Source: Nostoc sp. UHCC 0302 (GTDB lineage: Bacteria; Cyanobacteriota; Cyanobacteriia; Cyanobacteriales; Nostocaceae). Taken from it: DNA of 64,000 nucleotides. Shown here piece after piece: positions 1 to 8,554 of the stretch. How positions within the stretch are numbered: the first letter of the stretch is position 1; each line of letters opens with the position of its first letter. The translations under genes were made by a program, and so were the position numbers. The stretch spans positions 8,162,001 to 8,226,000 of the forward strand of contig NZ_CP151099.1 in the NCBI RefSeq assembly GCF_038096175.1, in the 5' to 3' direction. The notes under the pieces are model-generated. The model was not told the DNA's origin and ran no database searches. It saw nothing but the letters and a program-made list of their open reading frames with translations.

Positions 1-278
1 AAAAATTAGTATAATAAAATACTATAAATACAGTATACCAAAGCAATTTCTTAATAAAAAAGATGGTAATTTAAGCTTTTCAAACAACTACATACTTAAA
101 TTTTCAGTCCGTATTCGTTGTTTTTAGATAACAATTATATTAGACATAAATCAAGGTATTAAGTCATAATAACCTATCCGAATCACTTGATTTTTTAAAT
201 AGAGTCAGGAAGAATATAAATTAAGTCTAACATCTTGTAGACGCTCTTGGTGACAACTTAACCTTATCCAATGTCCAC
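1..278. other. AT-rich intergenic DNA, no gene seen
   Basis: Very AT-rich sequence without a credible reading frame or RNA on either strand. The terminator-like hairpin that follows at 279-300 points to the + strand, so this may be the 3' flank of a gene lying left of the window. Confidence 0.5.
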
Positions 279-304
279 AGTCCGCGCAAGCGGACTTTAT
301 TTAT
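279..304 (+). terminator. Hairpin with GCAA loop and T-rich tail
   Basis: AGTCCGC (279-285), GCAA loop, GCGGACT (290-296), followed by TTATTTA. The 7-bp GC-rich stem, GNRA-type loop and T-rich tail on the + strand fit an intrinsic terminator for a gene left of the window. Similar agtccgc palindromes are dispersed in cyanobacterial genomes, so it may also be a repeat copy. Confidence 0.5.
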
Positions 305-328
305 GTAATCTCAAGTTATATTTGTCAG

Positions 329-368
329 AAATACTTTGTATTTTGATAATTCAAAATACAAAGTATTT
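329..368. repeat. Perfect 18-bp AT-rich inverted repeat
   Basis: Positions 329-346 and 351-368 are exact reverse complements (AAATACTTTGTATTTTGA arm) around a 4-nt TAAT loop. TTTGTCAG occurs just left of the first arm and again right of the second. It lies downstream of the minus-strand epimerase gene, so it could act as a 3'-end processing or termination structure, or be a small mobile palindrome. Confidence 0.7.
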
Positions 369-398
369 AATTTGTCAGATTTTAAAGCAACAGATTCC

Positions 399-425
399 TA
401 GCTTCTTTAAGAAGCTAAGAATTTT
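399..425. terminator. Hairpin 3' of the epimerase gene
   Basis: TAGCTTCTT (399-407) and AAGAAGCTA (409-417) form a 9-bp stem. The T-rich stretch (ATTTTG) is on the + side, so it is only a weak candidate as terminator of the minus-strand gene ending at 490. Confidence 0.3.
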
Positions 426-489
426 GTACTAAAGGTATGCCTTCTCTACAATGTTTAAAATGAGGAGCGTAGTAAACTTTCCACTAAAT

Positions 490-1482
490 TTATTCTAAGA
501 AATAAGCTCCCAACTCCTTTATTCGTTCTACCCAAGCTTTTACCTCATCACCTACTTTGTACTTCCATTCAAGTTGAAGTACTTCTCTAGTATGAGAATC
601 ATCAAATACTACTTTGTCTTTGTTTTCAAAGAGTGGCGCTTGGAATTTTACCTGAGCAGCTTCTGCAAACAAAGTTGACATCTGGCTAATACTCAGATTG
701 TCAGGTGCTGCAAGGTAATGCCCTCCTTTGGAACCTTTCCGTGCGACGGCAATGTAGCAGTCTGCTAAATCTTCAACATGAACCCATGCCGTCATAAAAT
801 CTGGTGGAAATGGCTGATAGCCTTGGTGTGGTTTCCCTGTAATAAACTGTTGAATTGCAAAATCCCAGAAACTGCCACGGGTTGGCGATGAACCATACAC
901 TGATGAAGGATACACAATGGAAGCATTACCTCCATTGCTAATATATTCTTTTACTAGCGCATCCTTCATCACATTTACACCCACTAGTAATTCAATACAT
1001 ACTAAATATTCGGGCTGTACAAAACCTTTTTGCGGAGGGGTTTCTGTGATTCGTCCTCCGTCAGCGGTTATTAAAGAGAAATTTCCACTAGTTGCAATTA
1101 CATGAATATCTAGTGAAACCGCGCTAGCGCCGTGCAAAGATGCTTCTAATGCTTTGCGATCTTTCTCAAATTGAGCTTCTTTGCTTGATTCTGGAGGCAT
1201 ATGCCACGCCACATTAATTATCGTTTTAATATCATGTTTACGAATTGCCTCTTCAACATCATTGCTAGAAAATTCTGACTCTTTGGAGCGAATTATTTCC
1301 TTGCAGAATGGCTTGATAGCCTCAATATTACTACTCGGACGCACAAGTGCTAATACGGCAAAATCTTGTGTTTGGGAAAACTTACGGCACAGCGCACCAC
1401 CAATATAGCCAGTTGCACCCACAATCAAGACGTTTTTAACTGAAGAGCTTTTTTGATCTGAAAATTCTTTATTTTCTGACAT
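490..1482 (-). CDS. NAD-dependent epimerase/dehydratase-like (extended SDR) protein
   Basis: 330 aa with a Rossmann nucleotide-binding loop GATGYIGG at residues 23-30, a VYGSS segment near 197 and a C-terminal region with a WVHVED element, all typical of extended short-chain dehydrogenases such as nucleotide-sugar epimerases. The usual catalytic YxxxK is not evident: the aligned tyrosine (about Y159) is followed by YLVCI, with Ile where Lys is expected. The protein may therefore be a non-catalytic or NmrA-like nucleotide sensor. ATG start; the N-terminal 15 residues are polar and charged. It is a solitary minus-strand gene with palindromes at 329-425 downstream. The substrate cannot be inferred. 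Confidence 0.8.
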   Translation of the reverse strand: MSENKEFSDQKSSSVKNVLIVGATGYIGGALCRKFSQTQDFAVLALVRPSSNIEAIKPFCKEIIRSKESEFSSNDVEEAIRKHDIKTIINVAWHMPPESSKEAQFEKDRKALEASLHGASAVSLDIHVIATSGNFSLITADGGRITETPPQKGFVQPEYLVCIELLVGVNVMKDALVKEYISNGGNASIVYPSSVYGSSPTRGSFWDFAIQQFITGKPHQGYQPFPPDFMTAWVHVEDLADCYIAVARKGSKGGHYLAAPDNLSISQMSTLFAEAAQVKFQAPLFENKDKVVFDDSHTREVLQLEWKYKVGDEVKAWVERIKELGAYFLE

Positions 1483-1750
1483 ATTTAAAACTTCTACTTA
1501 ATCAAGTTATTCAATAAATATAAAAGCATTGTTAAGACTCCTTATATCTCTGTTGAAAATATTATTATAAAGTATAAGCAGCAGTCATGATGATTTACGC
1601 TTTAATTGTGCTGTAAAATTCCTTCTCTTCTCGCAAATGCCGCACGTCGCTAGCAATAAAACGATTGATTTTTATCTCCTGTTTAATATCAAAAGTAATG
1701 ATAGAAAATATGGTGTAGAATGCAACTCTGACTTTAAGTAATAATTAGAA

Positions 1751-2986
1751 TTAAAAGTTGGTTTTGGACAATTTTTGAATTTGTTGAGTAAAGTACGTTT
1801 CTTGATGTTTGAGTTGTTGCGCCAGTTCTAAACCTTTTTGAAATGCTGTTAGTGCTTGAGGATATTCTTTGCGTTCTAAATAGAGTTGCCCAATTTTGTC
1901 GTAGGCTTCCATCAACCCATAATAGTTGACAGCTTGTTCCTCTATCTCCACGAGAATTTGGCTAGCTTGCAAAGCCTCGTCTATTTGTCCTTGCGAACGG
2001 TACAGTGCAATTAACTTCTGTAAAGCTTCACCAGCACGGACGTACTGTTGTAATTGCCAAGCGGTAGTATAAGCTTCTTGATAGTTTTCAAAAGCATCTT
2101 GCAATAAAGTAGGATTTTTCTTCGCGAGAGATTCATAATTTGAGGCGATCGCAAACTTCAATTCTGGTATTGCAGTAAAATTATTTTCACTCAGGTAAAT
2201 TTGGGCTAGCTTATTCTGTACATTTATCGCTTGCTGTGGTTGTTCTGTTTTGTCGTAAATGTCAGCCAGTTGTTTCAAATATGCTACCTCATTCAAGCGA
2301 TCGCCCCTAGAAGTAGCGAAAGCTAGTAATTGTTCGTAGGTGCTAGCGGCTTGGGGATAATCAAACCAACTTAGATGCAACCCTCCAATCGTATTTAAGG
2401 TTTCAACTTCTGCTACTGCATCTTGTTGCTGTCGTACTGTTGCCAGAACTTGGTTGTAAACTTCTAGGGCTGGTTTAGGCGATCGCACTTTTTGGTAAGC
2501 TACACCAAGCGATCGTAATAGTTCCAGATCAACACCTTTTTGGGCAGATTTTTTTGCGGGTAGTGCCTGCTTTTGAATTACTTGTAATCGCTGCGTAATA
2601 TATTGTACTTCTTGAGGATTGTTTTGATTCCAGGCGATTTCACCAACTCGTGATAATGCTTGCACCTCTGCAATAGAACCTAAAAAATGCCGTAAGCGCA
2701 GTTCCCGATTCCAAATTTCAAAGGCTGTTACCTGATCTCCTGCTTGCAGTTTTGCCGCAGCTTGTTGATTCAACTCATCTAACGCTATTTCTAACCTTTG
2801 CTGTTCTTCGAGAGTTAATGGTTGTTTGTCTTTAGGCGATCGTGGTACTAAAGGGTCAGGTGTGGTAATTTCTAGCGGACTAGGAGGAAATTTATCCGCT
2901 TGGTTGGGGTCTTTACTTTCCGCGAGGGTCAAAGAACTGCTAAAGAGTGTAGCGACAGTAGCGATCGCAATTAAGCGTTGTAACAT
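1751..2986 (-). CDS. Secreted TPR-repeat protein
   Basis: 411 aa beginning with a signal peptide (hydrophobic stretch to about residue 22, ending SLTLA) followed by a proline-rich linker, so it is probably exported to the periplasm. From about residue 60 the rest is helical with several tetratricopeptide units, including matches near residues 170-205 and 370-400 (YPQALTAFQKGLELAQQ style). TPRs mediate protein-protein contacts; no enzymatic domain is visible. The gene contains HIP1 sites (GGCGATCGCACT), so it is long resident. ATG start at 2986. Partner unknown. Confidence 0.8.
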   Translation of the reverse strand: MLQRLIAIATVATLFSSSLTLAESKDPNQADKFPPSPLEITTPDPLVPRSPKDKQPLTLEEQQRLEIALDELNQQAAAKLQAGDQVTAFEIWNRELRLRHFLGSIAEVQALSRVGEIAWNQNNPQEVQYITQRLQVIQKQALPAKKSAQKGVDLELLRSLGVAYQKVRSPKPALEVYNQVLATVRQQQDAVAEVETLNTIGGLHLSWFDYPQAASTYEQLLAFATSRGDRLNEVAYLKQLADIYDKTEQPQQAINVQNKLAQIYLSENNFTAIPELKFAIASNYESLAKKNPTLLQDAFENYQEAYTTAWQLQQYVRAGEALQKLIALYRSQGQIDEALQASQILVEIEEQAVNYYGLMEAYDKIGQLYLERKEYPQALTAFQKGLELAQQLKHQETYFTQQIQKLSKTNF

Positions 2987-3109
2987 GGGTACTTTACCTT
3001 GCCTTGAGTTAGTTGCATGAGGAATAGGTAATTGGTAATTATCCCCATGCCCTATTATTTACTAACTTTTCTCCAGCTTTACAGCAAGCTGACCTAAAAA
3101 GTTTGCCAG

Positions 3110-3166
3110 CTTGGTGTCTTAGTGGTTAAAAAATTGACTTTTGAACCACCAAGGCACAAAGACACG
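3110..3166. repeat. Palindromic copy of the AACCACCAAG repeat family
   Basis: CTTGGTGTCTTAGTGGTT (3110-3127) is nearly the reverse complement of GAACCACCAAGGCACAAAGACAC (3143-3165). The same consensus (AACCGCCAAGACGCCAAG) forms the inverted repeat around the GxxExxY gene at 35.7-36.2 kb, so this is a dispersed family. It lies between the divergent TPR gene and cpcT. Confidence 0.55.
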
Positions 3167-3257
3167 ATTATCATTACGAGTGCAGCTAAGATTTTTCAGT
3201 CTACGGAGTGTCAAAATATTTTTAGATAATTTTTAAGCAACTGGTAGATCATTTGTA

Positions 3258-3857
3258 ATGACTCATTCTACTGATATCATCACCTTAGCCCGCTGGATGG
3301 CTGCTGACTTTAGTAATCAAGAACAAGCTTTTGAAAATCCGCCTTTTTATGCTCACATTCGCGTGTGTATCCGTCCCCTCCCTTGGGAATTGTTCTCAGG
3401 GGTAAGTTTGTTTTTGGAACAAGCTTATGATTTTCTACTTGATCGACCCTACCGGATGCGGGTAATGAACTTGATTAAGGAAGACAACCATATTGTTATC
3501 GAACACTACAATCTTAAGGAAGAACAAAAGTTTTACGGCGCATCCCGTGAACCCGAACGCCTAAAACTCTTATCTGTTGACCAACTGAATAAAATGCCAG
3601 GTTGCAACATGGTTGTAGAGTGGACTGGTAAGAGCTTCAAAGGCAGGGTTGAATCTGGCAAAGGCTGCATTGTCGTTCGCGACGGCAAAAATACTTATCT
3701 TGATAATGAATTTGAGATTGACCCTGACAAGTTTTTTAGCCTCGACCGGGGACGAGATTTAGAAACAGACGAACGTCTTTGGGGTTCAATCGCTGGGCCA
3801 TTTCATTTTGTCCGTTGGGGTAGCTTTGCCGATGAGGTGAAAGTCAGCGACGAATAA
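3258..3857 (+). CDS. cpcT: Phycobiliprotein lyase CpcT/CpeT family
   Basis: 199 aa, the usual CpcT length. The N-terminus (MTHSTDIITLARWMAADFSN) and the internal FYAHIRVCIRPLPWELF and YRMRVM segments match the CpcT/CpeT chromophore lyase family. CpcT attaches phycocyanobilin to the second cysteine (Cys-153/155) of the phycocyanin beta subunit; that is family knowledge, and a CpeT-type role on phycoerythrin is the alternative. It is a soluble cytoplasmic enzyme acting before phycobilisome assembly. ATG start. It stands alone here, away from any cpc operon, and is followed by a MITE-like palindrome and two tandem structured elements. Confidence 0.88.
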   Translation: MTHSTDIITLARWMAADFSNQEQAFENPPFYAHIRVCIRPLPWELFSGVSLFLEQAYDFLLDRPYRMRVMNLIKEDNHIVIEHYNLKEEQKFYGASREPERLKLLSVDQLNKMPGCNMVVEWTGKSFKGRVESGKGCIVVRDGKNTYLDNEFEIDPDKFFSLDRGRDLETDERLWGSIAGPFHFVRWGSFADEVKVSDE

Positions 3858-3869
3858 GAAACTTGAACA

Positions 3870-4001
3870 TTTGTAGTGGCGTGGCAAGCCTAAAATAGTG
3901 CGTGATGATTTTCTTGTACGGTGAGCGTCTCACCCGTCCAAAAGCGCTGGATCACAATAAATTTATTTGCATCATTTTAGCCTTGTCATGCTAGTACAAA
4001 T
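3870..4001. repeat. MITE-like 132-bp element with 33-bp imperfect inverted ends
   Basis: The left end (from 3870, ATTTGTAGTGGCGTGGCAAG) and the reverse complement of the right end (to 4001, ATTTGTACTAGCATGACAAG) agree at about 26 of 33 positions. No coding frame lies between them. A partial copy of one end (TAGTGGCGTGACACAGCTAA) recurs near 31355, which supports a dispersed non-autonomous element. It is inserted 12 bp after the cpcT stop codon. Confidence 0.6.
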
Positions 4002-4077
4002 CTAGCTCCCTACCCATGTAGCGGTAGCAAGATTTTTGTGAAAAGGTATAAGTTCATCAACGATAAAAGCAAAAAAG

Positions 4078-4133
4078 GAGAGTTATTGGTTACTCTCCAA
4101 ATTATTAGGGTGCATATGTTTAGCACACTATAT
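4078..4133 (+). ncRNA. Tandem structured element, unit 1
   Basis: GGAGAGT, 8-nt loop, ACTCTCC, then about 13 nt and AGGGTGCAT followed by GTTTAGCACACTATA. The same layout recurs at 4219. The function and the transcribed strand are unknown; + is assumed because cpcT is upstream on the + strand. Confidence 0.4.
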
Positions 4134-4218
4134 CATTTATTACTTGAGTACTAATACTTATTAAATAGTAATTTTAAATTTATTTACAATATCTCTTGAA
4201 ATTCTAGAAAAATAAAAA

Positions 4219-4280
4219 AGAGAGCTACTTAGGCAGCTCTCCAGATCATCAGGGTGCATCTACTATTTATCACAGTATAG
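4219..4280 (+). ncRNA. Tandem structured element, unit 2
   Basis: GAGAGCT, 8-nt loop, AGCTCTC, then CCAGATCATCAGGGTGCAT and ATCACAGTATA. Relative to unit 1 the last stem pair changes from T-A to C-G with an added pair, a compensatory change that suggests the stem is selected. AGGGTGCAT is identical in both units. An A-rich run precedes both stems. This could be a duplicated small RNA or an RNA processing/terminator element. Confidence 0.4.
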
Positions 4281-4528
4281 CATTTGTGGTATGAGGGTTG
4301 TCACCCTCTATTTTTGCTATTTCTGTAAAGATTCTGCAAATAATTCTGCAAAAACACTGAAATTAAAACTTATTGCATCTACAAATTGGCATAAATTACA
4401 GCTATTGGTGAATGCTTGCCAAAACTTATACCAATTTCCGAAAATATTGATGTATGTAGATCCATCGTAAAGACACGGCATTACGGTGTTCCTAGCAACG
4501 TATTTGTATATACGATTAATAATTAATC

Positions 4529-4561
4529 CCCCCAACCCTGCTTTTCACAATGTTAGGGGGA
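4529..4561 (-). terminator. Probable terminator of gatB
   Basis: CCCCCCAAC (4529-4537) pairs with GTTAGGGGG (4552-4560) with one mismatch. On the minus strand the stem is followed by ATTAATTATT. It lies about 70 bp after the gatB stop. Confidence 0.45.
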
Positions 4562-4632
4562 TGTTTAACGTCTTAACTAAACTGTATTCAGCGAGGACGA
4601 GGTATAAATCAAACAAAGTTGATCAGTAGCCG

Positions 4633-6108
4633 CTAAGCATTCAATTTCTTCTCTACCAATTCGTTAGTCAGCTTAGGATCAGCACGTTTGCCAGTCTTTT
4701 TCAAAACCTGTCCAACAAAGAAGCCTTTAAGGTTAATGTTACCGTTGCGATACTTTTCTAGTTCTTTGGGGTTGGCGGCTATCACTTCATCAATGATTGG
4801 TTCTAGTACATTCGGATCGCTGATTAACTCTTGACCGGCAAAAGCTTTCTCAGGAGAAATACCACTCAGCAAATCAGGCAATTTTTCTTTAGCTTGGGCG
4901 TTACTAATTTTGCCTTGTTCAATCCGAGTGATCACCTCAGCTAAATTGGTAGGAGTCAAAGCAATTTCAGTGATACTGAGTTTTTGCTTGTTGAGGTATG
5001 CTGCAATATCTTGAGTAATCCAGTTAGCTGCGGCTTTAGGATTTGCGCCAGAAGCGATCGCAGCTTCAAAATACTCTGATACGAAACGTTCTTCTGTCAA
5101 CACTCGCGCATCGTAAGGCGAAAGCCCTAAGTTATTTTCATAATGATGGCGTTTTTGTGCTGGGAGTTCTGGTAATTCGCTGCGCCACTTCTCTAATTGT
5201 TCTTTTGTCACCTCAATCGGTGCTAAATCTGGCTCAGGGAAATAGCGGTAATCGCTAGAACCTTCCTTAACCCGCATACTAATTGTGCGTTGAGAACCTT
5301 CTTCCCACAGACGAGTTTCTTGTACGATGCGATCGCCTGATTCTACAGCTGCAATTTGTCGCTCAATTTCATATTCAATCGCCCGTTGAATAGCATTGAA
5401 CGAGTTCATGTTTTTAATTTCTACTTTGACGCCAAATTCCTTTTGTCCCACTGGACGCACGGAAATGTTGACATCGCAGCGTAGTGATCCTTCTTGCATA
5501 TTGCCGTCACTCACACCGAGATAACGCACAATCCGGCGTAATTCTTCAGCATATTCGGCGGCTTCTTGTCCAGAACGCAAATCTGGTTCTGAAACAATTT
5601 CTACCAAGGGGATACCTGCGCGGTTGTAGTCTACCAAAGAATAGGTAGAACCGGATAGGCGGTCACTACCTGCGTGTACTAATTTTCCCGCATCTTCTTC
5701 CATATGCAGACGTGTAATGCCGATACGCTTGCGAATCGGGTTACCATTAGCATCTAGCAGCTCAATTTCTAACCACCCATATTCAGCAATGGGTAGATCA
5801 TATTGAGAAATTTGGTAATTTTTAGGTAGGTCTGGATAAAAATACTGTTTACGGTCAAATTTGCTATATTTAGCGATTTGACAATTCAGCGCCAAACCAG
5901 CCTTGACAGCGTATTCTAGAACTTTTTCGTTAAGTACGGGTAAAACTCCAGGTAAACCCATACAAACTGGGTCAATATTAGTATTGGGTTCAGCACCAAA
6001 TGCTGTAGAACTATTAGAGAAAATTTTGGTGTTGGTACTCAGCTGACAATGGGTTTCTAGACCAATAATCGCTTCGTACTCAGTTTTTACTGTAGTAGCA
6101 GCAGTCAT
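4633..6108 (-). CDS. gatB: Asp-tRNA(Asn)/Glu-tRNA(Gln) amidotransferase subunit B
   Basis: 491 aa from the ATG at 6108; an upstream TTG at 6129 stays in frame but has no support and would add only seven residues. The N-terminal EAIIGLETHCQL signature, the following PVCMGLPGVLPVLN segment and the C-terminal GatB/YqeY helical domain (LKKTGKRADPKLTNELV) are diagnostic. GatB is the kinase/transamidase subunit of cytoplasmic GatCAB, which converts Glu-tRNA(Gln) to Gln-tRNA(Gln) because cyanobacteria lack GlnRS. It is full length with HIP1 sites; gatA and gatC are not in the window, as is usual in cyanobacteria where the genes are scattered. Confidence 0.95.
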   Translation of the reverse strand: MTAATTVKTEYEAIIGLETHCQLSTNTKIFSNSSTAFGAEPNTNIDPVCMGLPGVLPVLNEKVLEYAVKAGLALNCQIAKYSKFDRKQYFYPDLPKNYQISQYDLPIAEYGWLEIELLDANGNPIRKRIGITRLHMEEDAGKLVHAGSDRLSGSTYSLVDYNRAGIPLVEIVSEPDLRSGQEAAEYAEELRRIVRYLGVSDGNMQEGSLRCDVNISVRPVGQKEFGVKVEIKNMNSFNAIQRAIEYEIERQIAAVESGDRIVQETRLWEEGSQRTISMRVKEGSSDYRYFPEPDLAPIEVTKEQLEKWRSELPELPAQKRHHYENNLGLSPYDARVLTEERFVSEYFEAAIASGANPKAAANWITQDIAAYLNKQKLSITEIALTPTNLAEVITRIEQGKISNAQAKEKLPDLLSGISPEKAFAGQELISDPNVLEPIIDEVIAANPKELEKYRNGNINLKGFFVGQVLKKTGKRADPKLTNELVEKKLNA

Positions 6109-6277
6109 AACATTAAAAAGTTCAACCAATTTACAATTAAATTACTATTTTAGCCCCGCCTTGACCATTTCTCAGCTTCAGCTTGTTACTAGGTCTTGAA
6201 GAAGGACGCCATAGTTACTTTTTAACAAGAAAGAATACATCATTCTGAATTCTGGGTACTGACTCCTGTATTCTTCT

Positions 6278-6967
6278 TCAATGATTTTGCTCTTCATTTC
6301 TAGCTTGCCAATAAAACAAGAACATGATCACAGTGTAAGTTGCAACTATCACATCTAAAAAAGAAGAGACTATTATGTTCAGAAAAATATTATATTCTCT
6401 GATAATTAGATACCCTAGTATATAAACAATCAAGGTAATGATTGTTGTTGCAACAGTGAACAAAGAAACAACTCCAGATATTTCCCATCTTTTGCCTGTT
6501 GTCAAATGAGTGCTTCTTTTTAGTAAAGAGGAAGAATTTCCATACCCTTCTATTATAACAATTGAGTCAATTAGCGTATATCTAAGCGCTAAGACAATTC
6601 CGGGTATGATAAACGCTATTAATCCTAATAAAATATAAAAGGTTGTAATAAATCGAGCGGTAAATATTTTGCCCCAATTCTGAATACCAACCAATATAAC
6701 TTGGGAATATTTAACGCTTCTACCTTGTTTAAGCTGCCATAAACAATGAATAATTGCACCAATATAAATTGGATCGAAAATTGTACCTAATAAATTGTGA
6801 ATTCTGATTTCTCTAGTGTATTGAGCGAATTCATCAGCAGCAGATGGCAAATTAAAATTGATCAACTCAAATAAAATATTTGCCGGAACACGCACAGTTA
6901 GTATAATTAAACTAAATAAAATTATATTGGCAGAGAAAATAGCTATTGCTTCCCTGATTTTTGTCAT
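6278..6967 (-). CDS. Polytopic membrane protein of unknown function
   Basis: 229 aa, about five to six hydrophobic segments (about residues 8-28, 68-80, 98-128, 160-185, 195-222). The central IIPGIVLALRYTLIDSIVIIEG segment followed by a LKRSTHLTTGKRW motif resembles the YciC/GDPD-membrane-domain type of integral membrane protein (a general pattern, not a firm assignment). It is AT-rich and has no recognised catalytic motif. ATG start. Solitary gene downstream of a divergent small ORF. Confidence 0.6.
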   Translation of the reverse strand: MTKIREAIAIFSANIILFSLIILTVRVPANILFELINFNLPSAADEFAQYTREIRIHNLLGTIFDPIYIGAIIHCLWQLKQGRSVKYSQVILVGIQNWGKIFTARFITTFYILLGLIAFIIPGIVLALRYTLIDSIVIIEGYGNSSSLLKRSTHLTTGKRWEISGVVSLFTVATTIITLIVYILGYLIIREYNIFLNIIVSSFLDVIVATYTVIMFLFYWQARNEEQNH

Positions 6968-7108
6968 AATATCAAAATATTTAACTATTTTTAACCAAGA
7001 TAACCACTATTATTGCCAGACGGCAAGGTATAACAGTAATTCTCTTTTGTAAAAGATAGTTAACTAAAATTAAGTGGATAGACTTTGCTAGGCAAATCAA
7101 GACCTGAT

Positions 7109-7285
7109 ATGGCATCAGATTGTCCAGAAAAACTGACCTGGGAATTTCTCAAATTTATATGGACATATCCAATTACACGTCGCCCTGTCATTTTAGAAAA
7201 ACTTAGTAAACTTGCACCAAATCAGCAAATAATTATTCTCAAAAAACCACAAGAAATTAGGAGTTTTTTACAAAATATTTATTAA
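7109..7285 (+). CDS. Small hypothetical protein, doubtful
   Basis: 58 aa from the ATG at 7109 (a TTG at 7085 would extend it by eight residues). It has a tryptophan- and proline-containing N-terminal half and a basic C-terminus (LEKLSKLAPNQQIIILKK). No known motif. It lies in an AT-rich gap next to the divergent membrane protein gene. It could be a real small protein or a chance frame. Confidence 0.3.
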   Translation: MASDCPEKLTWEFLKFIWTYPITRRPVILEKLSKLAPNQQIIILKKPQEIRSFLQNIY

Positions 7286-7451
7286 TATTATCTTTAATTA
7301 TGTCTATCTATAGAAAAAGTAAGTATTGTTCTTGCTTAATAGCTCCTTACCGATGACCATTTATAAATTCTTTTAATAATTAAATTGATAAAAATCTTGA
7401 TTCAATGGCTCTTTGACAATCCAAAATCTAAAATTCATAACCCTACCCCCA

Positions 7452-8429
7452 TCACTCAAGAAATGGGCTTAAAAGAAGTCCGCCTCGCAACTGGTTTGCA
7501 TTCAACCCGCGAGCGAGTCTGAGTCGAGAGCCTTTACCGAGATGGCGCTCGAAGATATCGCCGTAGTTGCCGACAGATGCAAGAACGCGACGTTGCCACT
7601 CTTTGTCTAGACCTAGCTCAGGTGCGGTGATCGGCATTGCCCCAGCACCGCTTGCATACCACCGTATTTCTGGGCTGTCTGCACTGATCAGTGTGTGTAT
7701 CGTCCACGCTACGATCGCAGACCACTGCGCGTCATTGGTTCCCGTCGTCGCCATCAATGGAAAGCTCGTCAGCGACTCCGGGAGAATGCGGCTTGACAAT
7801 CGGTTCACACCCGAATCGAGGCGGATCATTGCCAAGGTCGTGATTTCGGCAGCGATCGCATGGCAATTCTGCACATTGTAAGTGTCGATCATCTCCCCGT
7901 CCTCAGAGAACGCCCGACGAAACCAATTGCGATGAAGTGCATCGAAGTAAGCCTGAAGACTCCGCTCCACCGAACTGCCAATCATAAAGCAGATACTGTC
8001 CCCAGCGAGGTTATCGATGTGGTGGACGGTCGAGGTGGAAGCCACCATTACTGCATGGGATTCCACAAAGACGGTGGGCCCAGGAACCAGCTTGCCAGCC
8101 AACTTCTGCTCGTTGATTTCCGATCCTGTGAGGAAGTATACATCATCCTGCTGCTTACGCACTGCGTCAAAATCTTTCGCTGTCTCGTACTCATGGTATT
8201 CGATGCGGTCAGGAGATCCGAGAACAGCAGCGGCGATCGCACGGCATACGTCCACATTGAGACCTGTCCAGCGACCTTGACCGACTGGATCTGCCAGACC
8301 CGGCCGCTTGACACTTCCGCAGCGAACTATACTACGTGCCTTCACCCGTTCGACCACAGAGCCAGCTTGAGCGACAGAAATCGAGCCGCAAACACCGAGT
8401 AGGGTCAGCAAGACTAACACAAAACGCAT
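7452..8429 (-). CDS. Amino-acid ABC transporter periplasmic binding protein, orphan
   Basis: 325 aa with a signal peptide (cleavage after about residue 22, VAQAG) and the type-3 extracellular solute-binding fold: VKARSIVRCGSV start, the GLNVDVCRAIAAAVLG element and YASGAGAMPITAPELG in the second lobe. It resembles the general L-amino-acid binding protein AapJ/BztA of proteobacteria. No permease or ATPase gene accompanies it, so it is either an orphan receptor or serves a distant transporter. By eye it is clearly more GC-rich than its neighbours, which suggests transfer, though two HIP1 sites are present. It follows the phosphoesterase gene on the same strand, separated by 125 bp of STRR-like repeat. 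Confidence 0.8.
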   Translation of the reverse strand: MRFVLVLLTLLGVCGSISVAQAGSVVERVKARSIVRCGSVKRPGLADPVGQGRWTGLNVDVCRAIAAAVLGSPDRIEYHEYETAKDFDAVRKQQDDVYFLTGSEINEQKLAGKLVPGPTVFVESHAVMVASTSTVHHIDNLAGDSICFMIGSSVERSLQAYFDALHRNWFRRAFSEDGEMIDTYNVQNCHAIAAEITTLAMIRLDSGVNRLSSRILPESLTSFPLMATTGTNDAQWSAIVAWTIHTLISADSPEIRWYASGAGAMPITAPELGLDKEWQRRVLASVGNYGDIFERHLGKGSRLRLARGLNANQLRGGLLLSPFLE

Positions 8430-8435
8430 GAATTC

Positions 8436-8554
8436 TCCTAATTAGGGATTGGGTACTGGGGATAAGGGGTAATGGGGATTGGGGAAATTCTTGAAGAAAT
8501 CTATACTTTGTCTCTTCCCTATCCCCCATGCCCAATCCCTTAGAAAAGCCATCT
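8436..8554. repeat. STRR-like G-rich heptamer repeat
   Basis: Degenerate tandem GGGGATT/GGGTACT/GGGGATA units (about 8441-8486), then a complementary C-rich part (CCCTATCCCCCATGCCCAAT), forming a weak inverted repeat between the phosphoesterase and binding-protein genes. The same family recurs at 20.3, 22.1, 22.8 and 42.1 kb. Confidence 0.6.

Noticed and set aside
4317-4535. Minus-strand frame of 72 codons before gatB
   Set aside because: No recognisable protein character; it covers a terminator-like palindrome and AT-rich DNA, and lies in a repeat-rich gap.
8017-8402. Several long frames opposite the amino-acid-binding protein gene
   Set aside because: They are shadows caused by the GC-rich coding sequence on the minus strand; no domain or start context.
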